This document shows, piece by piece, positions 1-6,992 of a stretch of DNA of 13,671 nucleotides. This stretch comes from Deltaproteobacteria bacterium RBG_13_61_14 (lineage in GTDB: Bacteria; RBG-13-61-14). The DNA is taken from NCBI GenBank assembly GCA_001797815.1, contig MGQK01000052.1, forward strand, positions 9,002 to 22,672. The letters are read 5' to 3'. The position numbers and the translations under genes were made by a program. Position 1 is the stretch's first letter. Every line of letters starts with the position of its first letter. The notes under the pieces were generated by a model. That model had not been told where the DNA came from and searched no databases. It saw nothing but the letters and a program-made list of their open reading frames with translations.

Positions 1-3000
1 GGTGTTGAGGTTGGCCAGCCAGGCGGGGCTGCCAAAGGGAGAGCCGAGGCTGGGCCTTTGCGCCAGGAGCAGGTTGTAGTTCCAGGTGGAGTCGATCCAC
101 TGGACAAAGTAAAGGCGGAGCTGGTCGTCGCTGGGCATGGGATGCAACTGCCATTGAGAGGTGTTGAGTTCGGTAATGGGCTGAGGTGCCCCAAAGGACT
201 GGTCCCAAGCCGGCCGGGTCGCGGTAAACAGGTTAAAGTCGGTGGCGACCGTGCCGCTGGCGAAATACAAGGTCAGCCGGTCGGCGGAGATGGAAGGCCC
301 GGTCTCATCATCCAGGGTGTTAATTTCGCTGACATTGACCGGGGGTCCAAAGGGTTCATTGACGCTGCCCCGGACTGCGCGGTAAATATCCAGCCCACCC
401 GAACCACCGGCCTGGTTGGAGGCAAAGAAGATCTCAAGGCCATCGCGGGAGACGGAAAAGGCCGACTCGCGGGAGATCGAATTGAGGGCGGAGTGCTCGG
501 CCAAGGTGCGGCGGGGCGGGGTCTCGCCGTCGCCGCCGAAAAAGATGCCGCTGCCGGAGATCACCTCAAAGACCACGGCCAGGCCGGGCCGCGGGGTTCC
601 ATAGTTGAGGGCATGAGTCTCGGCGGTGATGCGAAGGGTAGCCCCGACCTGGACCGAGGGAGAGGATCCCGCGGGTTCCAGCAGGGTCATGGGCCCGGGG
701 TATCCGGAGCAGGGCGACTTTCGTCCGTTGAGTATAATCGAATAGCAGTTCAGGTCCGGAACACCCAAGATTCCATTTCCGTCTAAATCCTGGGTGTCGC
801 CATTGGGCGGGACCACCTGGCTGTAGCTGGGATTCCGGCCGTTAAGGTAGAGGGACAACGTGTTCTTGTCTGGAACCCCGATGATCTGATTTCCGTCGGC
901 GTCGAGGAAGAAACAGCCGGCCGGGTAGCAGGTGAGGTCGGGCTGTTGAGGATCCGACTCGTTAAAGAACTCGTTCAGGTTGGCCAGGCCGTCGCTGTCC
1001 GGGTCGGTCAGGGGGTTGAGGTCGAGGCCGCCATCGCTGGGGTCATAAGCATTCAGGCCGTTCGCCGTCTCCCAGGCGTCGGGCATCTGGTCGTTGTCGT
1101 CGTCCGGGTCGAGGTAGTCAATCACGGTGTCGCCGTCACTGTCGCGGTTGGCATCGGAAGTGACGGTGGTGTAGGCCTTGAAGCTCCAGACCTCGTTGTC
1201 CCGGACCCGGAGGCTGAGCAGGTAGATGCCCGGCACGTCGTCGTCAAAAGTGGGCTGAGGGGAAGAGGGATCGGAGAGGGTGGCCGCGCTTCCGGCCGGC
1301 CGCGATTCCAGCTCCCAGGCGTAACCCAGGATGGTTCCATCCGGGTCGTAACTGGCGGTTCCGTCCAAGGGGACCGGCGCCGGGTCGTAGAAGCTGACGA
1401 TCTGATCCGGCCCGGGCACCGGGACCGGCAACTGGTTGCCCAAGGTCTTGACGATAATTTCCACGGTATCGGCATTGAGGCTGTCATCAAAGCCGTCGTT
1501 GACCCCGAGGTCAAAGACATAATTGCCCACGGTATCGGGTTGAAAGGTCGGGTGCACCGGGTCCGAGGTATTCAGGGTCACCGCCGGCCCGGAAGTTTGG
1601 GTCCATTGGTAGGACAGGGTGTCGCCGTCCAGGTCGGAGCTTCCCGACCCGTCCAGGGTGACGAGGGTGTTGACGAGCGCGACCTGGTCCGGCCCGGCCG
1701 CGGCCACGGGCAGGTGGTTCAACACCTGGACCTGGACCGTGTCGCCGAGGCTGACGGAAAGCCCATCGCTGACCACCAGGGAGAAAAGGTAAAGGCCGAT
1801 ATAGCTCGGGTCCGAACTGAAGGTAGGCATTTCGGCCGTGCCGCCGGGCAGGAGAGTAACGGCCGGGCCTTGGAGCTGTGACCACTGGTAGGTGATGGGT
1901 TCGGCATCGGGATCGTAGCTCCCCGATCCGTCGAGCAGGAAGCTGTCGGCGCGGTAGCCCTGCCGATCCGGTCCGGCAATCGCGACCGGGGCATGGTTGA
2001 AGTGGGGGGTGACCTCGGCCAGGACCATGTCCTCGTTCAGGCTCCAATCATAGCCGTCAAAGACGCGCAGGCCGAAGCGATAGGTGCCGACCTGGGGCGC
2101 GTTAAAATAGGGATGGACCGGATCGTCGGTGTTCAAGGTGGCCGGCAAACCTTGGTATTGCACCCAGCTATATTCCAGGAGGGGATCGTTATCCGGATCG
2201 GCGCTCAAGCTGGCGTCGAAGGTGATGCGTTTGAGCACCTCGTTGGTCTGATCGGGACCGGCGTCGGCGACCGGGGGTTGATTGAGGACCGTGATCCACA
2301 CCGTGTCCCCGGGGCTGGGATCGTAGCCGTCAAAGACGACCAGGGAGAAGAGGTAACTGCCGGCCCGGGCCGGATCGAAGCTGGGCGCGACCGCGGTATT
2401 GCCGGGGACAAGGGTGACCGTGGCGCCTTCGAGTTGGGTCCACTGGAAGGTCAGCGGATCGCTTTCGGGGTCGGAGCTTCCTGAGCCGTCCAACACAAAA
2501 GGGCTGCCGCGATAATCGGCCTGGTCCGGGCCGGCGTTCGCCGAGGGCGGCAGGTTCCAGACCGTGACGGTTACCGTGTCCGCGTCGCTGGCCAGGTTGA
2601 GGGCGTCATAGACGGTGAGGGAAAAAATATACTTGCCCGCATAGGAGGGATTGGGCGTGAAGGAAGGTTGCGCAGCCGTATCGCTGGGGAGCAAGGTGAC
2701 GGAGGCCCCTTGCACCCGGGTCCACTTGTAGCGGATGGGGTAGTCGTAGTCCGGGTCCGAGCCGGATCCTTCCAGGGTGAAGCTGTCCGAGCGATAGCCG
2801 GCTTTATCCGGTCCGGCGTTGGCGACGGGTTTCTGGTTGGGAAGCATCGGTCCCACCACCCGAAAATATTTGTCCAGGACAATGCTGGGACCGCTCGGGT
2901 TTTGAGCGGCCAGGGTATGATAGTCGTAACGCGCGTTGTAGGCGATCCGGATGGTGATCTGGAACTGGCGGTCGCTGATATACTGCTGGTTGGTGATGGT

Positions 3001-5427
3001 GATGCCGCCGAGGGGGAAGGCAAAGGTGGTGGAGGGTTGGAAGTTGATCCCCGTGATAGTTAGCAATTCATTGAGTTGCTTGAGCTGGCCCGAGCCGGGG
3101 TTGATATCCCACACGAAGGGTTCGCCGGTCTGGTAGCTGAAACCGTTGAAGTAGCGGCGAAGCAGGAAGGGAAGGTTTGCCTTGTTGTAACTGCTTTCCA
3201 GGGCATAGGCGAGGAAGATCACGCGCGGCCCGGACACATACGGCTCCGGATAACGGATCACGGTGAAGTGGCTGTAGTCGTTGTAGACCGAGCCGGCGGC
3301 GCCGGCGCCGGGGACGAGGCCGACGGTCCGGTTATACAGGGGAAAGTAAGGCCATCCGAGAAGGTAATTGAAGGAAGCGCTGCTATGGCTGATCGGATCA
3401 TTGGTGATGCCCTGGATTCTTTCCACGGCATAGCGATCGTCGAAGTGGCCGGCGACGTGGAGGTAATTCTGGGCAAAGGTCAGGGTCTCGGCCGAGGGAT
3501 TGACGAGGAGGTAGGGACTGGAGAGGAGGAGCTGGCCGCCGGCATCGAGGTAGCCGGCCAGGGCGCTTTGCTCGGCCGGGCTGAGCGGCTCGGGCCGGTC
3601 GGTGCCGGTGGCCCAGAGGACTCGGGCATAGTTGGACAGGTCGGCGGCCGCCGGAGCGCCTTTTTGGGCCACTTCCCAGGTGTCATAAAAATAGAGGTAG
3701 TAATCCAGCCCGGGTTTCAGGTAATTATCCACATACTGACCGCCGTCATCGTCCACGTAGAGCAAGGCCGGATGCCCGATCCGAAAATAAATGTATGCCG
3801 TTTTGGAATAAGCCCCGGCATTGGCCTTGAGACTAATGCTCCAATAATACCGGGAATAGTTGTAGGCGCTCGTGATCTCGGATTTGATGGTCGAATCCAG
3901 GGCGGGCGCGCCGCCGGCCGTGCCCCCGGGGGCCAGGTCCGGGAAGCTGGAGGTGTTTTGATTCACCGTATACCAACCCGCCGGGTTCAGGGTGGCGGTC
4001 ACTCCGGTGGCGGTGGCGCCGTCATTCACCAGGGTTAAAGCCAATTGAAAGCGCTCGCCCGGCTCGAAATACCAATCGCCGTCGCCCGTCACCGGGATGA
4101 CCTGGTAGCTCTTGATTTTCAGATCGGGCGCGGAAAGCCCGGAGACATAGCGGTCCAACCAAACCTCCGCGGTCATCATCGCCGCGGGATCGCTGATGTT
4201 TGCCACCGCTACCCCGGAGAGATAGCAGGCGTAGTTCTTGCTGCTCGGGGTCGTGGATCCCTCAAAGCTCCGATACGCACCGCCTCCGGGGTAGAGATCA
4301 GTGGTATCTCCCCAATTCACCTTGTCCTCCAAATCGAAGTAGCCGTCGGCCTGTTCCAGGGCCAGGCGGGGGAAAATACTCGTGCAGCCTCGGCTCTCCC
4401 GTTCGTTCTGGAACAAGGCCCGGTCGTCCACATGCCAGATGGACAGGCCTTCACTGGGAAGCAAGGCATGGTTTCCGGTGCGGGTGAGATTGGCCAGTAA
4501 AAAATACTCCCGGTTGTCATCCGGATTGGCCGGCACTTTCCAGACCACAGGATTCGTTTCAAAAGCCGGCACGCTCTGGAGTCCCTGGGTGGCAGGGGTT
4601 ACCAGGGTGGGCGTGATCCAACCCATCTGCACCTTTTGCCAGGGCGAGGGATGCGCCGGCGGCTGGTCCGGGGTATAAACCCCCGGGTCCACGCCCCACA
4701 CCCCCCTGCACATCAAATCATAAACCCCGACCCCGTTGGAGCTGGCGTCATAATCGTAGCTGTCAATCATTCCCATCAGGTGTCCGAACTCGTGGGCAAT
4801 CGGGCCGATATTGAAAATCCCGCCCCAGGGACTGATTTCCGGGACAATCATAAAGGCGTCCACGATCACCCCATCGTAGGCGCGAGCCTGGCCCCCACCC
4901 CTGCTGATCATGTCTATGGTGGTCCAAATATCATTGCTATGACCATTGATCTCGCCGCCTTCGCCCTGGTGGAGGATGATAATCGCGTCGGCCTCGCCGT
5001 CGCCGTCATTGTCATAGAGCGAGAAGTCCACCCCGGCGGCCTGGGCCGCATCCACCGCTTCTTCAGCCAGCCGATACATGTTTTGCGGATAATAAGAGGC
5101 CCAGCGGCCGTAAGTGCCTGGGCTGTAATAGTCGTGGCTCTGGCTGGCCGGATACCAGCCATAAACGTCCCCTTGCAGGTCGAGTTGGCCATAGGAGACA
5201 TCCAGGAAATAATCCCGGACGCTGCCGACCCCAAGGCCGAAAATCCTCTGGTTTAACTCCGCCGGCGAATAGGTGGTGGTGGTGTTATTGAAGTTGATGA
5301 GAAGGACCAGGACGCGGGGAGAGCCGACGGCCGGAACCCATCCCGCCTGGACCGAAGTCCCGGCAACGGCCGTGAGAAGCACGAGAACCAAGCCTGCGAG
5401 CCAGCGATGAGAATCCCGGAGATTCAC
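1..5427 (-). CDS. Secreted M6-type metalloprotease with six PKD domains, dockerin-like doublet and PD40 propeller (partial, C-terminus off window)
   Basis: The frame is open without a stop for 1809 codons to the left edge. GTG at 5425-5427 is chosen because AGAGG lies about 10 nt upstream and a clean signal peptide follows (Arg4/Arg8, hydrophobic 10-23, likely cleavage after VQA28). An in-frame GTG at 5443-5445 is the alternative. HEFGHLMGMID at residues 212-222 is the M6 (immune inhibitor A-like) zinc site, so this should be an exported peptidase. Then, roughly: CARDB-like region 438-530; Rossmann/ThuA-like segment 552-640 (LLYVDDDGG); IPT/TIG-like 771-859; six PKD/K319L-type domains with GPD motifs at 872, 966, 1057, 1152, 1245 and 1339; acidic thrombospondin-3-like calcium-binding stretch 1429-1485; dockerin-like loops at 1509 (DADGNQIIG) and 1547 (DLDGNGILG); short Ig-like strand region; PD40/TolB-like propeller repeats from about 1640. 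Substrate is unknown. The protease call is firm; domain edges are approximate. Confidence 0.9.
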   Translation of the reverse strand, partial: MNLRDSHRWLAGLVLVLLTAVAGTSVQAGWVPAVGSPRVLVLLINFNNTTTTYSPAELNQRIFGLGVGSVRDYFLDVSYGQLDLQGDVYGWYPASQSHDYYSPGTYGRWASYYPQNMYRLAEEAVDAAQAAGVDFSLYDNDGDGEADAIIILHQGEGGEINGHSNDIWTTIDMISRGGGQARAYDGVIVDAFMIVPEISPWGGIFNIGPIAHEFGHLMGMIDSYDYDASSNGVGVYDLMCRGVWGVDPGVYTPDQPPAHPSPWQKVQMGWITPTLVTPATQGLQSVPAFETNPVVWKVPANPDDNREYFLLANLTRTGNHALLPSEGLSIWHVDDRALFQNERESRGCTSIFPRLALEQADGYFDLEDKVNWGDTTDLYPGGGAYRSFEGSTTPSSKNYACYLSGVAVANISDPAAMMTAEVWLDRYVSGLSAPDLKIKSYQVIPVTGDGDWYFEPGERFQLALTLVNDGATATGVTATLNPAGWYTVNQNTSSFPDLAPGGTAGGAPALDSTIKSEITSAYNYSRYYWSISLKANAGAYSKTAYIYFRIGHPALLYVDDDGGQYVDNYLKPGLDYYLYFYDTWEVAQKGAPAAADLSNYARVLWATGTDRPEPLSPAEQSALAGYLDAGGQLLLSSPYLLVNPSAETLTFAQNYLHVAGHFDDRYAVERIQGITNDPISHSSASFNYLLGWPYFPLYNRTVGLVPGAGAAGSVYNDYSHFTVIRYPEPYVSGPRVIFLAYALESSYNKANLPFLLRRYFNGFSYQTGEPFVWDINPGSGQLKQLNELLTITGINFQPSTTFAFPLGGITITNQQYISDRQFQITIRIAYNARYDYHTLAAQNPSGPSIVLDKYFRVVGPMLPNQKPVANAGPDKAGYRSDSFTLEGSGSDPDYDYPIRYKWTRVQGASVTLLPSDTAAQPSFTPNPSYAGKYIFSLTVYDALNLASDADTVTVTVWNLPPSANAGPDQADYRGSPFVLDGSGSSDPESDPLTFQWTQLEGATVTLVPGNTAVAPSFDPARAGSYLFSLVVFDGYDPSPGDTVWITVLNQPPVADAGPDQTNEVLKRITFDASLSADPDNDPLLEYSWVQYQGLPATLNTDDPVHPYFNAPQVGTYRFGLRVFDGYDWSLNEDMVLAEVTPHFNHAPVAIAGPDRQGYRADSFLLDGSGSYDPDAEPITYQWSQLQGPAVTLLPGGTAEMPTFSSDPSYIGLYLFSLVVSDGLSVSLGDTVQVQVLNHLPVAAAGPDQVALVNTLVTLDGSGSSDLDGDTLSYQWTQTSGPAVTLNTSDPVHPTFQPDTVGNYVFDLGVNDGFDDSLNADTVEIIVKTLGNQLPVPVPGPDQIVSFYDPAPVPLDGTASYDPDGTILGYAWELESRPAGSAATLSDPSSPQPTFDDDVPGIYLLSLRVRDNEVWSFKAYTTVTSDANRDSDGDTVIDYLDPDDDNDQMPDAWETANGLNAYDPSDGGLDLNPLTDPDSDGLANLNEFFNESDPQQPDLTCYPAGCFFLDADGNQIIGVPDKNTLSLYLNGRNPSYSQVVPPNGDTQDLDGNGILGVPDLNCYSIILNGRKSPCSGYPGPMTLLEPAGSSPSVQVGATLRITAETHALNYGTPRPGLAVVFEVISGSGIFFGGDGETPPRRTLAEHSALNSISRESAFSVSRDGLEIFFASNQAGGSGGLDIYRAVRGSVNEPFGPPVNVSEINTLDDETGPSISADRLTLYFASGTVATDFNLFTATRPAWDQSFGAPQPITELNTSQWQLHPMPSDDQLRLYFVQWIDSTWNYNLLLAQRPSLGSPFGSPAWLANLNT
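1405..2845 (-). repeat. Six tandem PKD-type domain repeats inside the protease gene
   Basis: The translated minus strand repeats a module opening with N-x-x-P-V-A-x-A-G-P-D, then an L-x-G-S-G-S-x-D-P strand, a Y-x-W-x-Q strand, and a final F-x-L-x-V-x-D-G strand. The GPD glycine codons are at 2812-2814, 2530-2532, 2257-2259, 1972-1974, 1693-1695 and 1411-1413, a period of 91-95 residues. The copies differ at DNA level, so this is an old protein-level duplication, not a recent tandem duplication. Such domains usually form a stiff extracellular stalk. Confidence 0.85.
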
Positions 5428-5436
5428 CCAAGCTCT

Positions 5437-5486
5437 ACCTCTCACCGAAACGCTTTTTCTTGGCCGAGCCCAAACCCCTCACCGAA
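5437..5486 (-). repeat. 13-bp imperfect direct repeat before the protease start
   Basis: ACCTCTCACCGAA (5437-5449) and ACCCCTCACCGAA (5474-5486) match at 12 of 13 positions, 37 bp apart. On the transcript (TTCGGTGAGRGGT) the proximal copy contains the AGAGG ribosome-binding element and the alternative GTG. Confidence 0.45.
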
Positions 5487-5507
5487 GGGCAAGAAAAAAT
5501 TCTTCCC
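5487..5507. other. Hairpin in the leader of the protease gene
   Basis: GGG-c-AAGAA-AAAA-TTCTT-CCC forms an 8-bp interrupted stem with a 4-nt A-rich (U-rich on the transcript) loop. It lies in the roughly 150-nt untranslated leader of the metalloprotease transcript, 60-80 nt upstream of the GTG. Role unknown; it could affect mRNA stability. No riboswitch class is recognised in the leader. Confidence 0.4.
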
Positions 5508-5564
5508 TCTTCAGGCCAGGACCATTTTCCTAAGGTTAGCGCTGAGGATAAAATCAAAAAGACT

Positions 5565-5586
5565 CAATTATAATTGTCTAATAGAC
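5565..5586. promoter_or_regulatory. Two abutting palindromes over the protease promoter start site (possible operator)
   Basis: CAATTATAATTG (5565-5576) is a perfect 12-bp palindrome. GTCTAATAGAC (5576-5586) is a perfect palindrome around a central A, sharing one base with the first. They cover the -10 element and the predicted transcription start of the metalloprotease gene, which is where a repressor would bind. No regulator family is assigned. Confidence 0.45.
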
Positions 5587-5611
5587 TAGCACAAGCCAGG
5601 AGCCGCGTCAA
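5583..5611 (-). promoter_or_regulatory. Sigma-70-type promoter of the metalloprotease gene
   Basis: On the minus strand TTGACG (5606-5611) is followed after 17 bp by TAGTCT (5583-5588), preceded by TG in extended -10 position. The predicted transcription start is near 5576, giving a leader of about 150 nt. It is the only good promoter-like match seen upstream of this gene. Confidence 0.55.
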
Positions 5612-5680
5612 GCTTTTTCTACATTTTGTCCATCATTTGTTTTTTGCGGGAATAGGCTGGGGACGGGCAGATGAGCGACC

Positions 5681-5700
5681 GGGCGCAAGAGCTTGCGCTC
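5681..5700. repeat. Short hairpin in the divergent intergenic region
   Basis: GCGCAAG (5683-5689) and CTTGCGC (5692-5698) form a 7-bp inverted repeat around AG, extended by a wobble pair and a G-C pair. There is no T-run, so it is not a terminator. It resembles short palindromic repeats dispersed in many GC-rich genomes, but only one copy is seen here. The rest of 5612-5752 shows no gene: the minus-strand frame through it has low-complexity, Pro/Lys-rich content and no ribosome-binding site. Confidence 0.35.
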
Positions 5701-5752
5701 CCAGGCGGGGCGATAATGGACCTTAAAAATTGGGAATGGGCCGCACCAGGGC

Positions 5753-5780
5753 TTGACTTTGGTTCGGGTTGGAATAGAAT
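5753..5780 (+). promoter_or_regulatory. Promoter of tRNA-Val
   Basis: TTGACT (5753-5758), 16-bp spacer, TAGAAT (5775-5780). The mature tRNA begins 20 bp past the -10, consistent with a short 5' leader removed by RNase P. Confidence 0.65.
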
Positions 5781-5799
5781 AAATTAAACCGAAAATTCC

Positions 5800-5875
5800 A
5801 GGCACGTAGCTCAGCTGGGAGAGCGCTACCTTGACACGGTAGAGGTCGGGAGTTCAATCCTCCCCGTGCCTACCA
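5800..5875 (+). tRNA. tRNA-Val (anticodon GAC)
   Basis: A complete 76-nt cloverleaf: acceptor AGGCACG (5800-5806) pairs with CGTGCCT (5865-5871); D-stem GCTC/GAGC; anticodon stem CTACC/GGTAG with loop TTGACAC, placing anticodon GAC at 5833-5835; T-stem GGGAG/CTCCC with loop TTCAATC; discriminator A and encoded CCA (5873-5875). GAC reads valine codons GUC and GUU. An A1-U72 first pair is less usual than G1-C72 in bacteria. It stands alone, with its own promoter and terminator. Confidence 0.95.
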
Positions 5876-5884
5876 TGCCCTCCC

Positions 5885-5913
5885 CGCCGCCGATTCCATC
5901 CCGGCGGCGTTTT
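5885..5913 (+). terminator. Rho-independent terminator after tRNA-Val
   Basis: CGCCGCCG (5885-5892) and CGGCGGCG (5902-5909) form a perfect 8-bp GC stem with a 9-nt loop, followed directly by TTTT. It lies 10 nt past the encoded CCA, ending the tRNA transcript before the next gene's promoters. Confidence 0.75.
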
Positions 5914-5952
5914 GATTTCCGGCCCAGGCCCCGGCGCCCCGGCCAACGAGTA

Positions 5953-5981
5953 TTGCCTGAGGCGCCGTCCTCCTCTATACT
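5953..5981 (+). promoter_or_regulatory. Promoter P1 of the DUF6206-like gene
   Basis: TTGCCT (5953-5958), 17-bp spacer, TATACT (5976-5981). Predicted start near 5988 gives a leader of about 44 nt before ATG 6032. Confidence 0.5.
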
Positions 5982-5990
5982 ATTTTGCAT

Positions 5991-6020
5991 TTGAACCCGG
6001 TCCGGCCGGCGTGCTAGATT
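5991..6020 (+). promoter_or_regulatory. Promoter P2 of the DUF6206-like gene (near-leaderless)
   Basis: TTGAAC (5991-5996), 18-bp spacer, TAGATT (6015-6020) with TG in extended -10 position. Predicted transcription start near 6027 is only about 5 nt before ATG 6032 and coincides with an in-frame TTG at 6026. No Shine-Dalgarno precedes either start. Confidence 0.4.
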
Positions 6021-6031
6021 GATGCTTGAGC

Positions 6032-6940
6032 ATGGTCACGATCCAGATCCTGGGCATCGGCGAGATTACCACCACCGTGGCCCTCCAGGGTCCCCTGGAC
6101 CACCGCCACCCTCAGACCGGCCGGCGCGTCACCTGGGCCTACAAGCGTTTACCCTCTTTCCCTTCCGAGGCGGAAGCCCGCGACTACATGCAACTCTTCT
6201 CCGACTACCAGGACGCTCTCGCGCAAGCCGGCATCCGGCTGCCCTATCAACGGCCGCGGCTGGTTCGCTCGCAAGGAAAAATCTGGGTCTACGTCTGCCA
6301 GGAGCGGCTCCCGGCCGAGACCATCGCCTCCCGCGCCATCGGCCCGGCCCCGATCGCTAAATGCCGGGAGATCTTCGGGCAAGTGCTGAACGAGCTCCTC
6401 AAGGTCTTCCTCTGGAACGCGGCCCATCCCCAACTCCTCCTCGGCTTTGACGGCCAGATCCCCAACTGGGTGATCGCCGATCCGGGGCTCCTCTACCTCG
6501 ATACCTCCACCCCGCTGCTCCGCCGCCACGGCCAGGAACTCCTCAACACCGAGCTCTTCCTCAAAGCCATCCCCATCCTGCTCCGGCCCCTGGTCCGCGC
6601 CTTCCTGCTCCAAGACGTGCTCGACCGCTACTACAACCCCCGCCTGGTCACCCTCGACCTGATCGCCTCCTTCTACACCTTCCGCCGGCCCGACGCGGTG
6701 CCGGCGCTGGTGGACCACGCCAACCTTTTCCTGGCCCGGGAGATGGCGGCCTTCTCGCTAGAGCCCTTCACGGTCCAGGAGATCCATTCCTACCACCGCT
6801 CCGACCTTTGGCTCTGGAAGTTCCTGCGCGCCATGAAGCGGCTGGACCGTTTCCTCAGCGAGGACCTCCTGGGCCGGCCCTACGAGCAGCGCCTCCCCAG
6901 GGACCGCAAGCTCGAACAAGCTATTCGCGGAAGCCGCTGA
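6032..6940 (+). CDS. DUF6206-like protein (kinase-fold-like, function unknown)
   Basis: A 302-residue soluble protein. I recognise a likely DUF6206 pattern: GIGEIT (8-13), AYKRLP (36-41), VYVCQE (87-91 region), GFDGQIPNW (138-146) and ADPGLLYLDTSTP (149-161). By position these resemble the glycine loop, ATP-binding lysine (K38), hinge, catalytic loop (D140, N145) and metal-binding Asp (D150 or D157) of an aminoglycoside-phosphotransferase-like kinase. That fold assignment is inference, and the usual HxD is absent, so activity is uncertain. ATG 6032 is preferred; TTG 6026 is in frame, and TGA at 6020-6022 blocks further extension, so a longer N-terminal arm is excluded. No signal peptide or membrane segment. 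It is the only plus-strand protein gene here, is monocistronic behind two promoters, and converges on the glycosyltransferase gene 52 bp away. Confidence 0.75.
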   Translation: MVTIQILGIGEITTTVALQGPLDHRHPQTGRRVTWAYKRLPSFPSEAEARDYMQLFSDYQDALAQAGIRLPYQRPRLVRSQGKIWVYVCQERLPAETIASRAIGPAPIAKCREIFGQVLNELLKVFLWNAAHPQLLLGFDGQIPNWVIADPGLLYLDTSTPLLRRHGQELLNTELFLKAIPILLRPLVRAFLLQDVLDRYYNPRLVTLDLIASFYTFRRPDAVPALVDHANLFLAREMAAFSLEPFTVQEIHSYHRSDLWLWKFLRAMKRLDRFLSEDLLGRPYEQRLPRDRKLEQAIRGSR

Positions 6941-6992
6941 ATTGGTTTCCAGCGCCGAGTTCCTTTTTTTCGTTGTGGAAACTAAGCGGGTT

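Noticed and set aside
946-4038. Long plus-strand open frames (946-1881, 1993-2484, 3076-4038)
   Set aside because: Antisense to the metalloprotease PKD and Rossmann-like regions; valine/glycine-rich repetitive shadows created by the PKD repeats.
5608-5805. 65-codon minus-strand open frame between the tRNA and the protease gene
   Set aside because: No ribosome-binding site, overlaps the tRNA 5' end, both promoters and the hairpin, and resembles no protein.
5800-6940. tRNA-Val as an integration site for an island
   Set aside because: No integrase follows and no second copy of the tRNA 3' end is seen in the window.
6935-6982. Terminator between the convergent DUF6206-like and glycosyltransferase genes
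   Set aside because: Only weak stems (CGCTG/CAGCG; GTTTCCA/TGGAAAC with a 24-nt loop); the T7 tract at 6964-6970 does not directly follow a strong hairpin.
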